Part shown: in pieces, positions 24,320 to 32,520 of the stretch
How the letters are laid out: every line of letters starts with the position of its first letter
Position numbering within the stretch: the stretch's first letter is position 1
Source: Nocardia lijiangensis NBRC 108240
GTDB lineage: Bacteria > Actinomycetota > Actinomycetes > Mycobacteriales > Mycobacteriaceae
Length of the DNA: 34,445 nucleotides
Assembly (NCBI RefSeq): GCF_001613045.1
Contig: NZ_BDBP01000104.1
Span: 1 to 34,445, forward strand
Reading direction: 5' to 3'
Position numbers and translations under genes: made by a program
Notes under the pieces: model-generated
Told to the model about the DNA's origin: nothing
Seen by the model: only the letters and a program-made list of their open reading frames with translations
The model's database searches: none

Positions 24320-24455
24320 CCGCATCTGCTGTCACAAGTCACAAAAATTCGGTGAGAACTGACCCAAGTCTCACAATCCACGACGGAGGCGGCCCACCGC
24401 GCCATAATTCCCGTTACGTTGGATCGCTGTGCAATTCCGGTCGGAAGGACCTGCG

Positions 24456-25787
24456 ATGACCGCCCCCAACATGGCCGATCCTGATCTCATCGTCTCGGGC
24501 CGTCCGGTCTCGACGCATCTCAAGGACACCAGGACGCTCTCCCACCGCATGGTCGGGCACTTCGTGAAGAACGTGGTGCCCTGCGGCACGCTGCCCGGCG
24601 AGGCGCTCAACGGCGACGTCACCGCCGTGACCCGGGTGTGCCTGGAACTGGCCGTGCAAATGCTGGACGGCAACGAGGGCGGCGAGGACATCGAGCGCGT
24701 CGGCGCCGCGGCCGCGGGCTGGGCGCGCGAAGGCATCCCGATCGACACCATCCAGCACGCCATCCACGAGGGCTTCAAGCTAGGCTTCGACCTGATCCTG
24801 GCGAACGCCACCACCCAGGATCACGAGAGCCTGGTGAACGTGGCCCGCCGCTTCATGGACATTCTCGACACCATCATCACCACGGTCTCGGTGGCGTACG
24901 TGCGGGAGCTACGGGCCGTGGTGAGCGAACATCACACGGCCGTGCACACGCTGACCTCGGCGCTGCTCGGCGGCAACAGCACCTCGACCATGGCCCGCGA
25001 GTGCGGCATTCAGATCGCCGAGTCCTATCACGTGCTCGCACTGGCGGTGCCGCCGCACCGCGACGAGAAGAATCCGGCGCTGGACGGCAAGGTGGTCGCC
25101 CGTCGCAAGTTGCGCAGGCTGCAGGCCGAACTGGCCACCCGGTGCGGGGACAGCGCGCTCTCGCTGCTGAGCGTGGATGGTGGCACCATCCTCATCCCGA
25201 CCACGACCCTCGACGACGCCGACCTGGACGAGCTGGTCACCCAATTGTCCAGGGCCGCCCAGGTTCCGGTGCGCGCCAGCGCCGTCGAGGCCACGCCGGA
25301 ACGCATTCCGCAGGCCGCCGACCAAGCGCACGAGCTGCTCGACATGGTGCACCGGATGCACAGCGCGTCGGGTCTGTACCGCTTCAACGACCTGGCGCTG
25401 GAATACCAGCTCACCCGCCCGGGACCGGCGCGCGACTTCCTCGGTTCACTGCTGGACCCGCTGGACGACTACCCCGAACTGCTGGAAACGCTGCAGGTGC
25501 ACATCAGCACCAACCTGAACCGGCAGCGCACCGCGCGCCTGCTGCACGTGCACACCAATACCGTCGACTACCGCCTCAAGCGGATCGGCCAGCTGATCGC
25601 TTTCGACCCGACCCAGGCCTCGGGTCTGTGGTACCTACGCTCGGCGTTGGTCGCCCGCGCGCACCGCACCGGAGATCCGGGCGGCGAGATGCCGCCTCCC
25701 GTGCGCTACTACGAGCCGGATCAGGGGAGCGAGCAGGAGGCCGTGGTGCACGACATCGCGGCCCCGTCCCGCAACCGACGCTTCTGA
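24456..25787 (+). CDS. PucR/CdaR-type transcriptional regulator
   Basis: Regulator of 443 aa. The C-terminal HTH_30 domain (about residues 345-400) is clear: LETLQVHISTNLNRQRTARL, HVHTNTVDYRLKRIGQL and the closing LWYLRSALVA. The N-terminal 170 residues form a helical domain (VGHFVKNVVPCGTLPGEALNGD, GWAREGIPIDTIQHAIHEGFKLGFD) common in actinobacterial PucR-like proteins, and the middle part is a GGDEF-like or CdaR-type segment. GGAAGGACC precedes the ATG. It follows the amidohydrolase gene at 136 nt on the same strand and may activate it. PucR-type regulators commonly control catabolic genes, which suits the context. It is convergent with the beta-glucosidase gene and ends in a stem-loop. Confidence 0.88.
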   Translation: MTAPNMADPDLIVSGRPVSTHLKDTRTLSHRMVGHFVKNVVPCGTLPGEALNGDVTAVTRVCLELAVQMLDGNEGGEDIERVGAAAAGWAREGIPIDTIQHAIHEGFKLGFDLILANATTQDHESLVNVARRFMDILDTIITTVSVAYVRELRAVVSEHHTAVHTLTSALLGGNSTSTMARECGIQIAESYHVLALAVPPHRDEKNPALDGKVVARRKLRRLQAELATRCGDSALSLLSVDGGTILIPTTTLDDADLDELVTQLSRAAQVPVRASAVEATPERIPQAADQAHELLDMVHRMHSASGLYRFNDLALEYQLTRPGPARDFLGSLLDPLDDYPELLETLQVHISTNLNRQRTARLLHVHTNTVDYRLKRIGQLIAFDPTQASGLWYLRSALVARAHRTGDPGGEMPPPVRYYEPDQGSEQEAVVHDIAAPSRNRRF

Positions 25788-25795
25788 CGGCGAGG

Positions 25796-25822
25796 CGGCG
25801 TGCGGCCGGGCGCCGCACGCCG
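25796..25822. terminator. Bidirectional terminator, perfect 11-bp stem
   Basis: CGGCGTGCGGC (25796-25806) pairs with GCCGCACGCCG (25812-25822) around a 5-nt loop, between the convergent regulator and beta-glucosidase genes. Confidence 0.75.
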
Positions 25823-25832
25823 GGCGGGTAGG

Positions 25833-27158
25833 TCAGCGCGGCACGGTGACCGGATCGGCGCAGCTGGCGAGCGCGTCCACGAAGGAGCACTCCTTCGGCA
25901 GCCGCGTCGGTAAGTAGCCGGCCGGGACGCCGCCTTGGCCGGTGATCGCGCGGTAGGCCGCTACGGCATCGGTGGGGCGCCGGGTCAGCGTCGGGTCGGT
26001 CAGCACATCGACGGTGTACAGGCCGAAACGGGGTGTGTAGGAACCCCATTCGTAGTTGTCGGTGAGGCTCCAGTAGTTGTAGCCGATCAGGTTGATGCCG
26101 TCGGCCTTGGCGCGCTGGAGCCAGTAGACGGTGTCGCGCAGATTGTCGGCGCGGCTGTAGGCGTCCCAGCGTGGCAGACCGTTCTCGGTGGGCATGCCGT
26201 TCTCGACGATGTAGAGCGGCTTGCCGGGGAACACGCGGGAATAGTGTTGCAGCGCATAGTAGATGCCCTCGGGCTGCAGCGGGTTCTTCCACAGCTCGGA
26301 GAAGTTCGTCATCCCGGACAGGTTGTCGTTGGAGAGGCCGTAGTAGTAGTCGATGCCGAGGTAGTCGAGCTTGCCGCCGATCTTGTCGAGGAGCGGCTTG
26401 TTGACCGCGTCCTCGGCGGCGGGGATGTAGGCGACATTGCTCGTCACCATCGCACCGGGCTGCACCGCGTGGATGTGGTCGTAGATGGCGTTGTGCGCCT
26501 GGGCGATTCGGTCGTGCATGGCGGGCACGTCGGCGGCGCCGATGCCGCCGTGCCGCAGCTCGTTGAGCACGTACATCATCGGCTCGTTGAAGGTCACCCA
26601 GAGCGGATCCGCGCCGGCGTAGCGGTCGACCACCCGCCTGGCGTTGGCCAGCCAGTCCTCGACGATCGCCGGATTGCGCCAGCCGCCGCGGTCGACCTCC
26701 CAGCCCGGATAGACCCAGTGGTCGATGGTCAGCATCGGCCGCATGCCCGCGTCCCGGATCGCCGCGATCACGTTGTCGTAGAAGCGGAATCCGGCCTCGT
26801 CCCACTCGCCGGGGCGTGGCTGAAGCCGCGCCCACTCGATGCCGATGCGATACACCCGCACGCCCAGCTGGGCGGCCAGCTCGATGTCCGACCGGTACCT
26901 GCTGTAGAAGTCGATGGCGTTCTCGTACGGATCCTCGGTCTTGCCCGCGGCGACGTATCGAGACCAATTGCTGTCCGGCGCATAGCCTTCCGACTGATAC
27001 CCGGACGCGGCGACGCCCCACAGGAAGTCGCTGCCGAACGGCTGCACCTGCGCGGGCGGAGCGGGACGGGCCTGCACCGGCGCGTTACCGCCGACGATCA
27101 GCGCGGCGGTGGCGGCGGCGAGGGTGGTCAAGACGCGGCGGCGACTGGGGGATCGCAT
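25833..27158 (-). CDS. Exported glycoside hydrolase family 1 beta-glucosidase
   Basis: GH1 retaining beta-glycosidase of 441 aa. The acid/base is E192 in TFNEP and the nucleophile E319 in IVENG; FLWGVAASGYQSEG (45-58) is the N-terminal family signature and HWVYPGW the HWxxP motif. The N-terminus SPSRRRVLTTLAAATAALIVGGNAPVQA has a twin-arginine motif, a hydrophobic stretch and a probable cleavage site after residue 30, so Tat export is likely. Most bacterial GH1 enzymes are cytoplasmic, which makes this member notable. The ATG at 27158 is chosen: CAGGAG lies 4 nt upstream and the twin-arginine motif is at the right place. It is convergent with the PucR gene. A 12-bp palindrome lies about 90 nt upstream. 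Confidence 0.92.
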   Translation of the reverse strand: MRSPSRRRVLTTLAAATAALIVGGNAPVQARPAPPAQVQPFGSDFLWGVAASGYQSEGYAPDSNWSRYVAAGKTEDPYENAIDFYSRYRSDIELAAQLGVRVYRIGIEWARLQPRPGEWDEAGFRFYDNVIAAIRDAGMRPMLTIDHWVYPGWEVDRGGWRNPAIVEDWLANARRVVDRYAGADPLWVTFNEPMMYVLNELRHGGIGAADVPAMHDRIAQAHNAIYDHIHAVQPGAMVTSNVAYIPAAEDAVNKPLLDKIGGKLDYLGIDYYYGLSNDNLSGMTNFSELWKNPLQPEGIYYALQHYSRVFPGKPLYIVENGMPTENGLPRWDAYSRADNLRDTVYWLQRAKADGINLIGYNYWSLTDNYEWGSYTPRFGLYTVDVLTDPTLTRRPTDAVAAYRAITGQGGVPAGYLPTRLPKECSFVDALASCADPVTVPR

Positions 27159-27249
27159 CGAACTCCTGTTCCGAACGGGTGACCGGCGCTCGTGGACCTC
27201 CGGTGTCGAGGACGCCGGGTCGGGTGGGGCCACGGCGAACACTGTAACT

Positions 27250-27261
27250 GGTCGGCCGACC
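27250..27261. promoter_or_regulatory. 12-bp perfect palindrome upstream of the beta-glucosidase gene
   Basis: GGTCGGCCGACC lies about 90 nt upstream of the beta-glucosidase start, inside the short region shared with the end of the MarR gene. It could be an operator, but short GC palindromes occur by chance at this G+C content. Confidence 0.25.
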
Positions 27262-27325
27262 GTACCGGGGGAGGATTATGTTGCGCGGCAAGCCAGCTCG
27301 GCGCCGCTGCGCCGTCCCAGCCACG

Positions 27326-27344
27326 GGAGATTCCGGTAATCTCC
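27326..27344 (-). terminator. Hairpin directly after the MarR gene
   Basis: GGAGATT (27326-27332) and AATCTCC (27338-27344) pair around CCGGT, immediately beyond the MarR stop codon on the minus strand. Confidence 0.45.
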
Positions 27345-27346
27345 GG

Positions 27347-27781
27347 TCAGGCGGCGGGCTGGGAGACGAAAACTCGTTCCAGCAGGGCATATAGACAGTC
27401 CCGGTCCTGGTCGCTGAGCCTGTCCAGGCCATCCTGTGTTGCGCGCATCTTCGCACGAATCGCGTCGGTGACACACTCACCCTCGGTGGTGAGGACGACG
27501 TTCTTGACGCGCCGGTCGGAGGCGCTGGCCTCGCGGCGCACCAGGCCGCGCTTCTCGAGCCGGTCGACTATCCCGGTCATGTTGGAGGCGTCGCAGGTCA
27601 AGATCTCGGCCAGGGCGTGCATCGCGGCGGGTCCCCGGCGCAACACGGTCAGCGCCTTGCCCTGGCTTGCTGTGAGGTTCTCGCTCGCCGCCGCGAGCGT
27701 GAAGTCGCCGTAATACGCGCCGAGCGATACCGAGAGCAGTTCCATGAGCTGGGCAGTGTCGACGCGGGGACGTCCTGTCAT
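27347..27781 (-). CDS. MarR family transcriptional regulator
   Basis: Winged-helix regulator of 144 aa. The core is LTASQGKALTVLRRGPAAMHALAEIL, CDASNMTGIVDRLEKRGLVRREASASDRRVKNVVLT, with the DxRxx wing motif D-R-R-V-K. Usual family length. The ATG at 27781 follows TAGG at about 9 nt; the ATG at 27790 is an alternative. It is divergent from the Old Yellow Enzyme gene, 116 nt apart, with an AT-rich intergenic region full of TTGA/TCAA half-sites. The protein very probably represses both itself and the flavin enzyme and is released by an electrophile or oxidant, as in comparable pairs; the inducer is not known. Confidence 0.9.
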   Translation of the reverse strand: MTGRPRVDTAQLMELLSVSLGAYYGDFTLAAASENLTASQGKALTVLRRGPAAMHALAEILTCDASNMTGIVDRLEKRGLVRREASASDRRVKNVVLTTEGECVTDAIRAKMRATQDGLDRLSDQDRDCLYALLERVFVSQPAA

Positions 27782-27803
27782 TGCAGCCATCCTACCGGGG
27801 AAG

Positions 27804-27876
27804 CTTGACAATCTCAAATATCTAACTTTACCGTCTTCGGCGTTGCTTGAAGTTCTCAAGCATCAAGATTGTCAAG
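27804..27876. promoter_or_regulatory. MarR/OYE operator region with repeated TTGA-N5-TCAA sites
   Basis: TGCTTGA-AGTTC-TCAAGCA (27844-27862) is a perfect 19-bp palindrome. A second site with the same core and spacing, TTGA-CAATC-TCAA, lies at 27805-27817. The outer blocks CTTGACAATCT (27804-27814) and AGATTGTCAAG (27866-27876) are exact inverted copies of each other. The region is markedly AT-rich and holds both promoters. Confidence 0.65.
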
Positions 27877-27897
27877 TATCTACGAGGAGCATCCCTG

Positions 27898-29025
27898 TTG
27901 ACCGTCACTGCGTCCCCCACCTCTCGCGCGGCCGAGATCCTGTCCCGGCCTGTCGCGCTGAACGGCCTGACCGTCCCGAACCGCATCGTGATGGCGCCGA
28001 TGACGCGCATGTTCTCGCCGGGCGGCGTCCCCGGTGAGGACGTGCGGTCGTACTACGCCCGTCGCGCTGCCGCGGGTGTGGGCTTGATCGTCACCGAGGG
28101 GACCTACGTCGGCCATGAGTCGGCCGGGCAGAGTGACCGTGTGCCGCGGTTCCACGGTGAGGAGCAGCTGGCGGGGTGGGCGAAGGTCGCCGAGGCCGTT
28201 CACGAGGCGGGCGGCACGATCGTGCCGCAGCTGTGGCACATCGGCATGGTGCGCAAGCAGGGCGAGCCGCCCTACGCCGACGCCCCTGCCGTCGGTCCCT
28301 CCGGCATCCGCGTCGACGGCACCGAGGGCACCGGCAAGGCGATGACCCAACGCGACCTCGACGATGTTGTCGGCGCCTTCGCCGAGGCCGCCGCGGCCGC
28401 CGAGCGCATCGGCTTCGACGGCGTCGAACTGCACGGAGCCCACGGCTACCTCCTCGACCAGTTCCTGTGGGCGGGAACGAACCGCCGTACCGATGCCTAC
28501 GGCGGCGACCCCGTGGCCCGTACGAAGTTCGCGGCCGAGATCGTGGCCGCGGTCCGCGCGGCCGTCTCGCCCGACTTCCCGGTGATCTTCCGCTACTCGC
28601 AGTGGAAGCAGGAGGCCTATGGCGCGAGGCTCGCCGAGACACCGCAGGAGCTGGAGGCGATCCTGACCCCGCTCGCCGCGGCCGGCGTCGATGCCTTCCA
28701 CGCCTCCACCCGCCGCTACTGGCTCCCTGAGTTCGAAGGCTCGGACCTGAACCTGGCGGGCTGGACGAAGAAGCTCACCGGCAGGCCCACCATCACCGTC
28801 GGCTCGGTCGGCCTCGATGGCGACTTCCTCCGCGCGTTCGCGGGCAAGGGCGCCCCGGTTCATGGCCTCGACAACCTCCTCGACCGCCTGGAGCGCGACG
28901 AGTTCGACCTGGTCGCCGTCGGCCGCGCCCTGCTCCAGGACCCGCAGTGGGCGGCGAAGGTTTTGGGGGACCGGTTCGAGGAGTTGCAGCCGTACGACGG
29001 GACGGCGCTGAAGACGCTGAGCTAG
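27898..29025 (+). CDS. Old Yellow Enzyme family NADH:flavin oxidoreductase
   Basis: FMN-dependent ene-reductase-type protein of 375 aa with the TIM-barrel fold, which reduces activated C=C bonds or nitro compounds with NAD(P)H. Family motifs are NRIVMAPMTRMFSPGGVPGE near the N-terminus, QLWHIGMV in the active-site region, the substrate-binding H-x-x-H pair in VELHGAHGYLLDQFLW, and the phosphate-binding VGRALLQDPQW near the C-terminus. The start is a TTG at 27898: GAGGAG lies about 8 nt upstream, and earlier ATG codons have none and would overlap the operator. Divergent from the MarR gene that probably controls it. A small role in detoxifying electrophiles is the likeliest reading. Confidence 0.92.
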   Translation: MTVTASPTSRAAEILSRPVALNGLTVPNRIVMAPMTRMFSPGGVPGEDVRSYYARRAAAGVGLIVTEGTYVGHESAGQSDRVPRFHGEEQLAGWAKVAEAVHEAGGTIVPQLWHIGMVRKQGEPPYADAPAVGPSGIRVDGTEGTGKAMTQRDLDDVVGAFAEAAAAAERIGFDGVELHGAHGYLLDQFLWAGTNRRTDAYGGDPVARTKFAAEIVAAVRAAVSPDFPVIFRYSQWKQEAYGARLAETPQELEAILTPLAAAGVDAFHASTRRYWLPEFEGSDLNLAGWTKKLTGRPTITVGSVGLDGDFLRAFAGKGAPVHGLDNLLDRLERDEFDLVAVGRALLQDPQWAAKVLGDRFEELQPYDGTALKTLS

Positions 29026-29372
29026 GACCTGCGCCTCAGCCCCACTCGAACTGCCTAGGGCTACTGATCGCACAGGTGTCCCTCGACCCCTGGGCCAGCT
29101 CGGGTAGGGGAGGGGCTCGGAATGGTGGGCCTGTTGGTCAGGGGAGTGGGCAGGTCGAGCCCGCCTCGCTCCTTGGGGGCAGAGCCTGCGCACCTCGGTG
29201 CCAGTGGGATTGTCGATAGGAGCAACATTGTGATACGTAGATATGCGCATTTATCTATGAGATATCACCTTTACACAACGGCGCCACGAATCACCTACTC
29301 CTACAAACGAACGAGAGGACACAGCCAGCGCTGCTTTGGACGAGGAGGGTCCAGCGGGATCGGAACGGGCTA
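29026..29372. other. 347-nt gap between convergent genes
   Basis: No gene is convincing here. The central part (about 29220-29320) is strikingly AT-rich for this genome and carries the nested palindrome listed separately, followed by GAGAGGA, which looks like a ribosome binding site but has no usable start codon after it. The arrangement resembles the promoter and leader of a lost gene. Confidence 0.5.
29230..29268. repeat. Nested AT-rich palindrome
   Basis: GTGATA (29230-29235) pairs with TATCAC (29263-29268); inside it TAGATA (29238-29243) pairs with TATCTA (29252-29257); the centre ATGCGCAT (29243-29250) is itself self-complementary. It lies between the 3' ends of two convergent genes. 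Confidence 0.6.
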
Positions 29373-30173
29373 TTAGTCGGTGACGATCGCCGTGGCGATG
29401 ACGTAACCCTTGGGATCGCGCCAGGTGCGGCCGGGGTGATGCGCGAACCAGTCTTCGACGTCGGCGCTGAGATCGGCGAGGACGGCGTCGCGATCGGGGT
29501 GGTCGGCTGGGATGCCGCGAGGGCCGAAAATGGCCTCGGCGAAGCGGATCAGCGGCGCCGGGGCGTCGAAGACGAGCGCGTTGTCACGGCGTTGGACTCG
29601 CACAGCCCGGAAGAGGTCGGACATGAGCCCTGGCAAGGTTTCCGAATCCACGGTGCGCAGCGGCGCCTCGCCGAGGTCGATGCCGTAGCTCGCGGCGTGC
29701 GCGTCGACGAGTTCGCCGATGTGCGGGCAGGTTTCGGCGTGGTTGACGACGACCGCGACGGTGCCGCCGGGTTTGGTGGTGCGGCGGAATTCGTGCAGCG
29801 CCGCCTGCGGGTCCGGGACGTGATACAGCATGTGACGGGCGGTGAGCACGTCAAAAGTGTTGTCGTCGAAGGGGATGTGGCGGGCGTCGGCGCGGATGCC
29901 GCGGACGCCGGGCACGGCTTCGGCGGCGGCGACCATGGCGGCGGACGTGTCGATGCCCACGAGCGGGCCGCGGTGTCCGAGCGCCATCAGCCGGGCGAGG
30001 AAGCGGGCGTCGCCGCAGCCGACGTCGGCGAGGTACTCCGCGCCGGAGAGGTCGAGCGCGGCGAGCACGTCGGTGCCCGGGTCGTGGGTCGTTTCGGAGT
30101 AGCGCGCGTGGGTGTCGATCCGCACTCGCAGCGGCGCGGGATCGGCGTATTCGGCGTCGAGACGGCTGCTCAT
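29373..30173 (-). CDS. Class I SAM-dependent methyltransferase
   Basis: Methyltransferase of 266 aa of the Methyltransf_11 type. The SAM-binding motif I is LADVGCGDARFLARL (about residues 48-62), followed by the acidic end of beta-2 in VGIDTSAAM, then DARHIPFDDNTFDVL and HMLYHVPDPQAALHEFRRTTKPGG, the usual motifs II and III. The C-terminal half would carry the substrate site and is not recognisable. The ATG at 30173 has GAAGGA about 9 nt upstream; a longer open frame upstream looks non-coding. It lies 109 nt downstream of the MMPL transporter gene on the same strand and may be cotranscribed. Substrate unknown. Confidence 0.88.
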   Translation of the reverse strand: MSSRLDAEYADPAPLRVRIDTHARYSETTHDPGTDVLAALDLSGAEYLADVGCGDARFLARLMALGHRGPLVGIDTSAAMVAAAEAVPGVRGIRADARHIPFDDNTFDVLTARHMLYHVPDPQAALHEFRRTTKPGGTVAVVVNHAETCPHIGELVDAHAASYGIDLGEAPLRTVDSETLPGLMSDLFRAVRVQRRDNALVFDAPAPLIRFAEAIFGPRGIPADHPDRDAVLADLSADVEDWFAHHPGRTWRDPKGYVIATAIVTD

Positions 30174-30282
30174 CGGTGCACGTCCTTCGGTCCGGTCGGC
30201 GGTGGTGACGCTCCCTTCTGGCGGTGAGCGTACTCCGGGCGTGGGTGTCGACCGCGCTTTTCGCGGGTGACCGGGCCGTCGG

Positions 30283-32505
30283 TCAGGTTCGCGCGGGCGT
30301 GGATACCGTTGCCGGAATGGCCTCTGGCGCGCCTGCGGCGGGTGGTTCGTCATCGAGGATGGGTTCGCCGAGGCCGATCCGCTGGTGGATCCGCTGCATC
30401 CAGGCCGGCGCCCACCAGCACCGGTCGCCGAGCAGTTTCATGACCGCGGGGACCAGCAGCATGCGCAGGATCGTGGCGTCGATGAACAGCGCCGCGATCA
30501 TGCCGTACGCGATGTACTGCATCATCACCAGATCCGAGAACGCGAATGCCCCGGTGACCACCAGGAGGATGAGGGCGGCGGCGGTGATGATGCCACCGGT
30601 GTGCGCGGTGCCGACGCGGATGGCCTCGGTGGTGTCGGCGCCCCTGGCCCTGGCTTCGACCATGCGGGACAGCAGGAACACCTCGTAGTCGGTGGACAGC
30701 CCGTAGACGATGGCGATGATGAGCACGAGCACCGGGGACATGATCGGCTGCGGGGTGAAGTTGAGCAGCTCGGCGCCGTGGCCGTCGATGAAGATCCAGG
30801 TGAGGATGCCGAGGGTGGAGCCGAGGCCGAGGGCGCTCATGAGCGCGGCCTTGATCGGCAGGACGAGCGAGCCGAAGGTGAGGAACATCAGCAGCGTGGT
30901 GATCAGGACGACCGCCGCGATCATGTACGGCATGCGGTCGAGCAGGGTGTCGATGCTGTCCTCTTGGATGGCGGGCTGGCCGCCGACGAGCAGGGTGAGC
31001 CCGTCGGGCACGTCGAGGGCGCGCAGGTAGTCGATGGTCGGTCCCGCGTCGTTGGAATCGGTGAGGGTGGCGCGCATGCGGTAGAGGTCGGTGCGGCCGG
31101 GCGCGGAGGCGGGAACACTGAATTCGCCGGCGAGCCCGGGGGCTTGGTTGGCCTGGCGGTAGAGCTGGCCGATGGCGGCGCGGTCGTCGGAGACGACGAT
31201 GAGCTGGAGCGGATCGGGCTGGCGTTTGGGGAAGAGTTCGTCGAAATGCTGCTGGGCGAGCCTGGTGGTGTTGTCCGGTGGCAGGTAGGTCTCGCTCATG
31301 CCGCCGAAGGCGAGGTTCTGGATGGGGATGATGAGCAGGCCGAGGCCGAGGACGATCGGGACGGCGACGCGGAGGGGGCGGCGCATGACCCAGTCGGTGG
31401 TGCGGCCCCAGAATCCGTTCTCGATCTCGGCGGCGGTCTTGGTTCGGCGGAATCGGCTGAGGCCGAGGCTGTCCACGCGCGGTCCGAGGATGCCGAGGGC
31501 GGCGGGCAGGATGGTGATCGCGGCGAGCGCCGCCAGTAGGACGGTGGAGATCGCGCCGTAGGCAAGGGATTTGAGGAATCCTTGCGGGAAGATCAGCAGG
31601 ACGCCGAGGCTGGCGACGATCATGGCGGCGGAGAAGACGACGGTGCGGCCCGCGGTGGTGATGGTGCGGCGCACGGCGGTGCGGGTGTCGTGGCCCGCGG
31701 CGAGTTCTTCGCGGAAACGGCTGACGATGAACAGGCCGTAGTCGATGGCGAGGCCGACGCCGATCATCGAGACCACGCCGGTGACGAAGGAGTTGACCTC
31801 GGTGAAGTTGGTGAATATCCGCATGATGCCGTTGGCGCCGGTGACGGTGAGGGCGCCGATGGCGAGCGGGAGCGCGGCGGCGACCAGGCCGCCGAAGACG
31901 AAGAACAGCAGCACCGCGACCACCGGCAGGGCGACGACTTCCATGCGATGCACGTCGTCGGAGAGGGTGTCGGTGAGTGTGCCCGCGATGGGTTGCAGGC
32001 CGGCGACTTGGACGTCGACGCCGGGAATGTGGAAGGCGTCTTTGACTTTTCGGTAGTTGCGCGCCATTTCGGTGTCGTCGTCACCGCGGATGGCGATGAG
32101 GACGAAGGCGTGGCGGCGGTCGTCTCTGGCGAAGAGGGGTCCGCTGGCTTTGCCGGTCTCGGTGGCCCAGTAGGCGCCGTTGATGCCGGTGATCTCGTCG
32201 GGGTGGTTGCGGGGGAGGTCGTCGAGGTGGTCGACGACGGTGCGGGTGAGTTGGGGGTCGTCGACGGTTTTGCCCTGGGGGGCGGTGATGAGCAGGACGA
32301 CGTCGGATTCGTGGTCACGGCCCCATGCTTCGTCGGCGATGCGGCTGGCGCGGGCGGATTCGGAGGTGGGGTCCTCCAATCCGCTGGAGCTGAGGTGGTT
32401 TTCGATGCCGATGCCGTAGCCCGCGAGGGCGAGCATGCCCGCGATGACGAGACCGAGGACGCCGAATCGGTATCGGTGGACGAGATCCCCCCAGTGCGCG
32501 AACAT
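30283..32505 (-). CDS. MMPL family (RND) transporter
   Basis: Membrane transporter of 740 aa with the MMPL layout: an N-terminal helix, a periplasmic loop, five helices, then the same again. Both copies of the family signature are present: GVGLAIDYGLFIVSRFREEL and VYGLSTDYEVFLLSRMVEA, with the D-Y pair used in proton relay. Members export lipids, lipid conjugates or small molecules in mycolic-acid bacteria. At 740 aa it belongs to the short class typical of nocardial and streptomycete members rather than the about 950-aa mycobacterial mmpL proteins. The ATG at 32505 has its GGAGA ribosome binding site inside a hairpin (32506-32520). A SAM methyltransferase gene follows. Confidence 0.93.
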   Translation of the reverse strand: MFAHWGDLVHRYRFGVLGLVIAGMLALAGYGIGIENHLSSSGLEDPTSESARASRIADEAWGRDHESDVVLLITAPQGKTVDDPQLTRTVVDHLDDLPRNHPDEITGINGAYWATETGKASGPLFARDDRRHAFVLIAIRGDDDTEMARNYRKVKDAFHIPGVDVQVAGLQPIAGTLTDTLSDDVHRMEVVALPVVAVLLFFVFGGLVAAALPLAIGALTVTGANGIMRIFTNFTEVNSFVTGVVSMIGVGLAIDYGLFIVSRFREELAAGHDTRTAVRRTITTAGRTVVFSAAMIVASLGVLLIFPQGFLKSLAYGAISTVLLAALAAITILPAALGILGPRVDSLGLSRFRRTKTAAEIENGFWGRTTDWVMRRPLRVAVPIVLGLGLLIIPIQNLAFGGMSETYLPPDNTTRLAQQHFDELFPKRQPDPLQLIVVSDDRAAIGQLYRQANQAPGLAGEFSVPASAPGRTDLYRMRATLTDSNDAGPTIDYLRALDVPDGLTLLVGGQPAIQEDSIDTLLDRMPYMIAAVVLITTLLMFLTFGSLVLPIKAALMSALGLGSTLGILTWIFIDGHGAELLNFTPQPIMSPVLVLIIAIVYGLSTDYEVFLLSRMVEARARGADTTEAIRVGTAHTGGIITAAALILLVVTGAFAFSDLVMMQYIAYGMIAALFIDATILRMLLVPAVMKLLGDRCWWAPAWMQRIHQRIGLGEPILDDEPPAAGAPEAIPATVSTPART

Positions 32506-32520
32506 CAGCGGTCTCCGCTG
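32506..32520 (-). promoter_or_regulatory. Hairpin enclosing the MMPL ribosome binding site
   Basis: CAGCGG (32506-32511) and CCGCTG (32515-32520) pair with a 3-nt loop, directly next to the start codon at 32505-32503. On the minus strand the GGAGA element lies in the stem and loop, so the folded message would hide it. Confidence 0.45.

Noticed and set aside
29122..29376. 84-codon frame ending in GGSSGIG, similar to the start motif of short-chain dehydrogenases
   Set aside because: The motif is at the very end of the frame and followed by a stop, with no SDR sequence after it; most likely chance, though a gene remnant cannot be excluded.
30385..31539. 384-codon open frame antisense to the MMPL gene
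   Set aside because: Asp/Glu/Gly/Ala-rich shadow translation; the MMPL signatures lie on the other strand.
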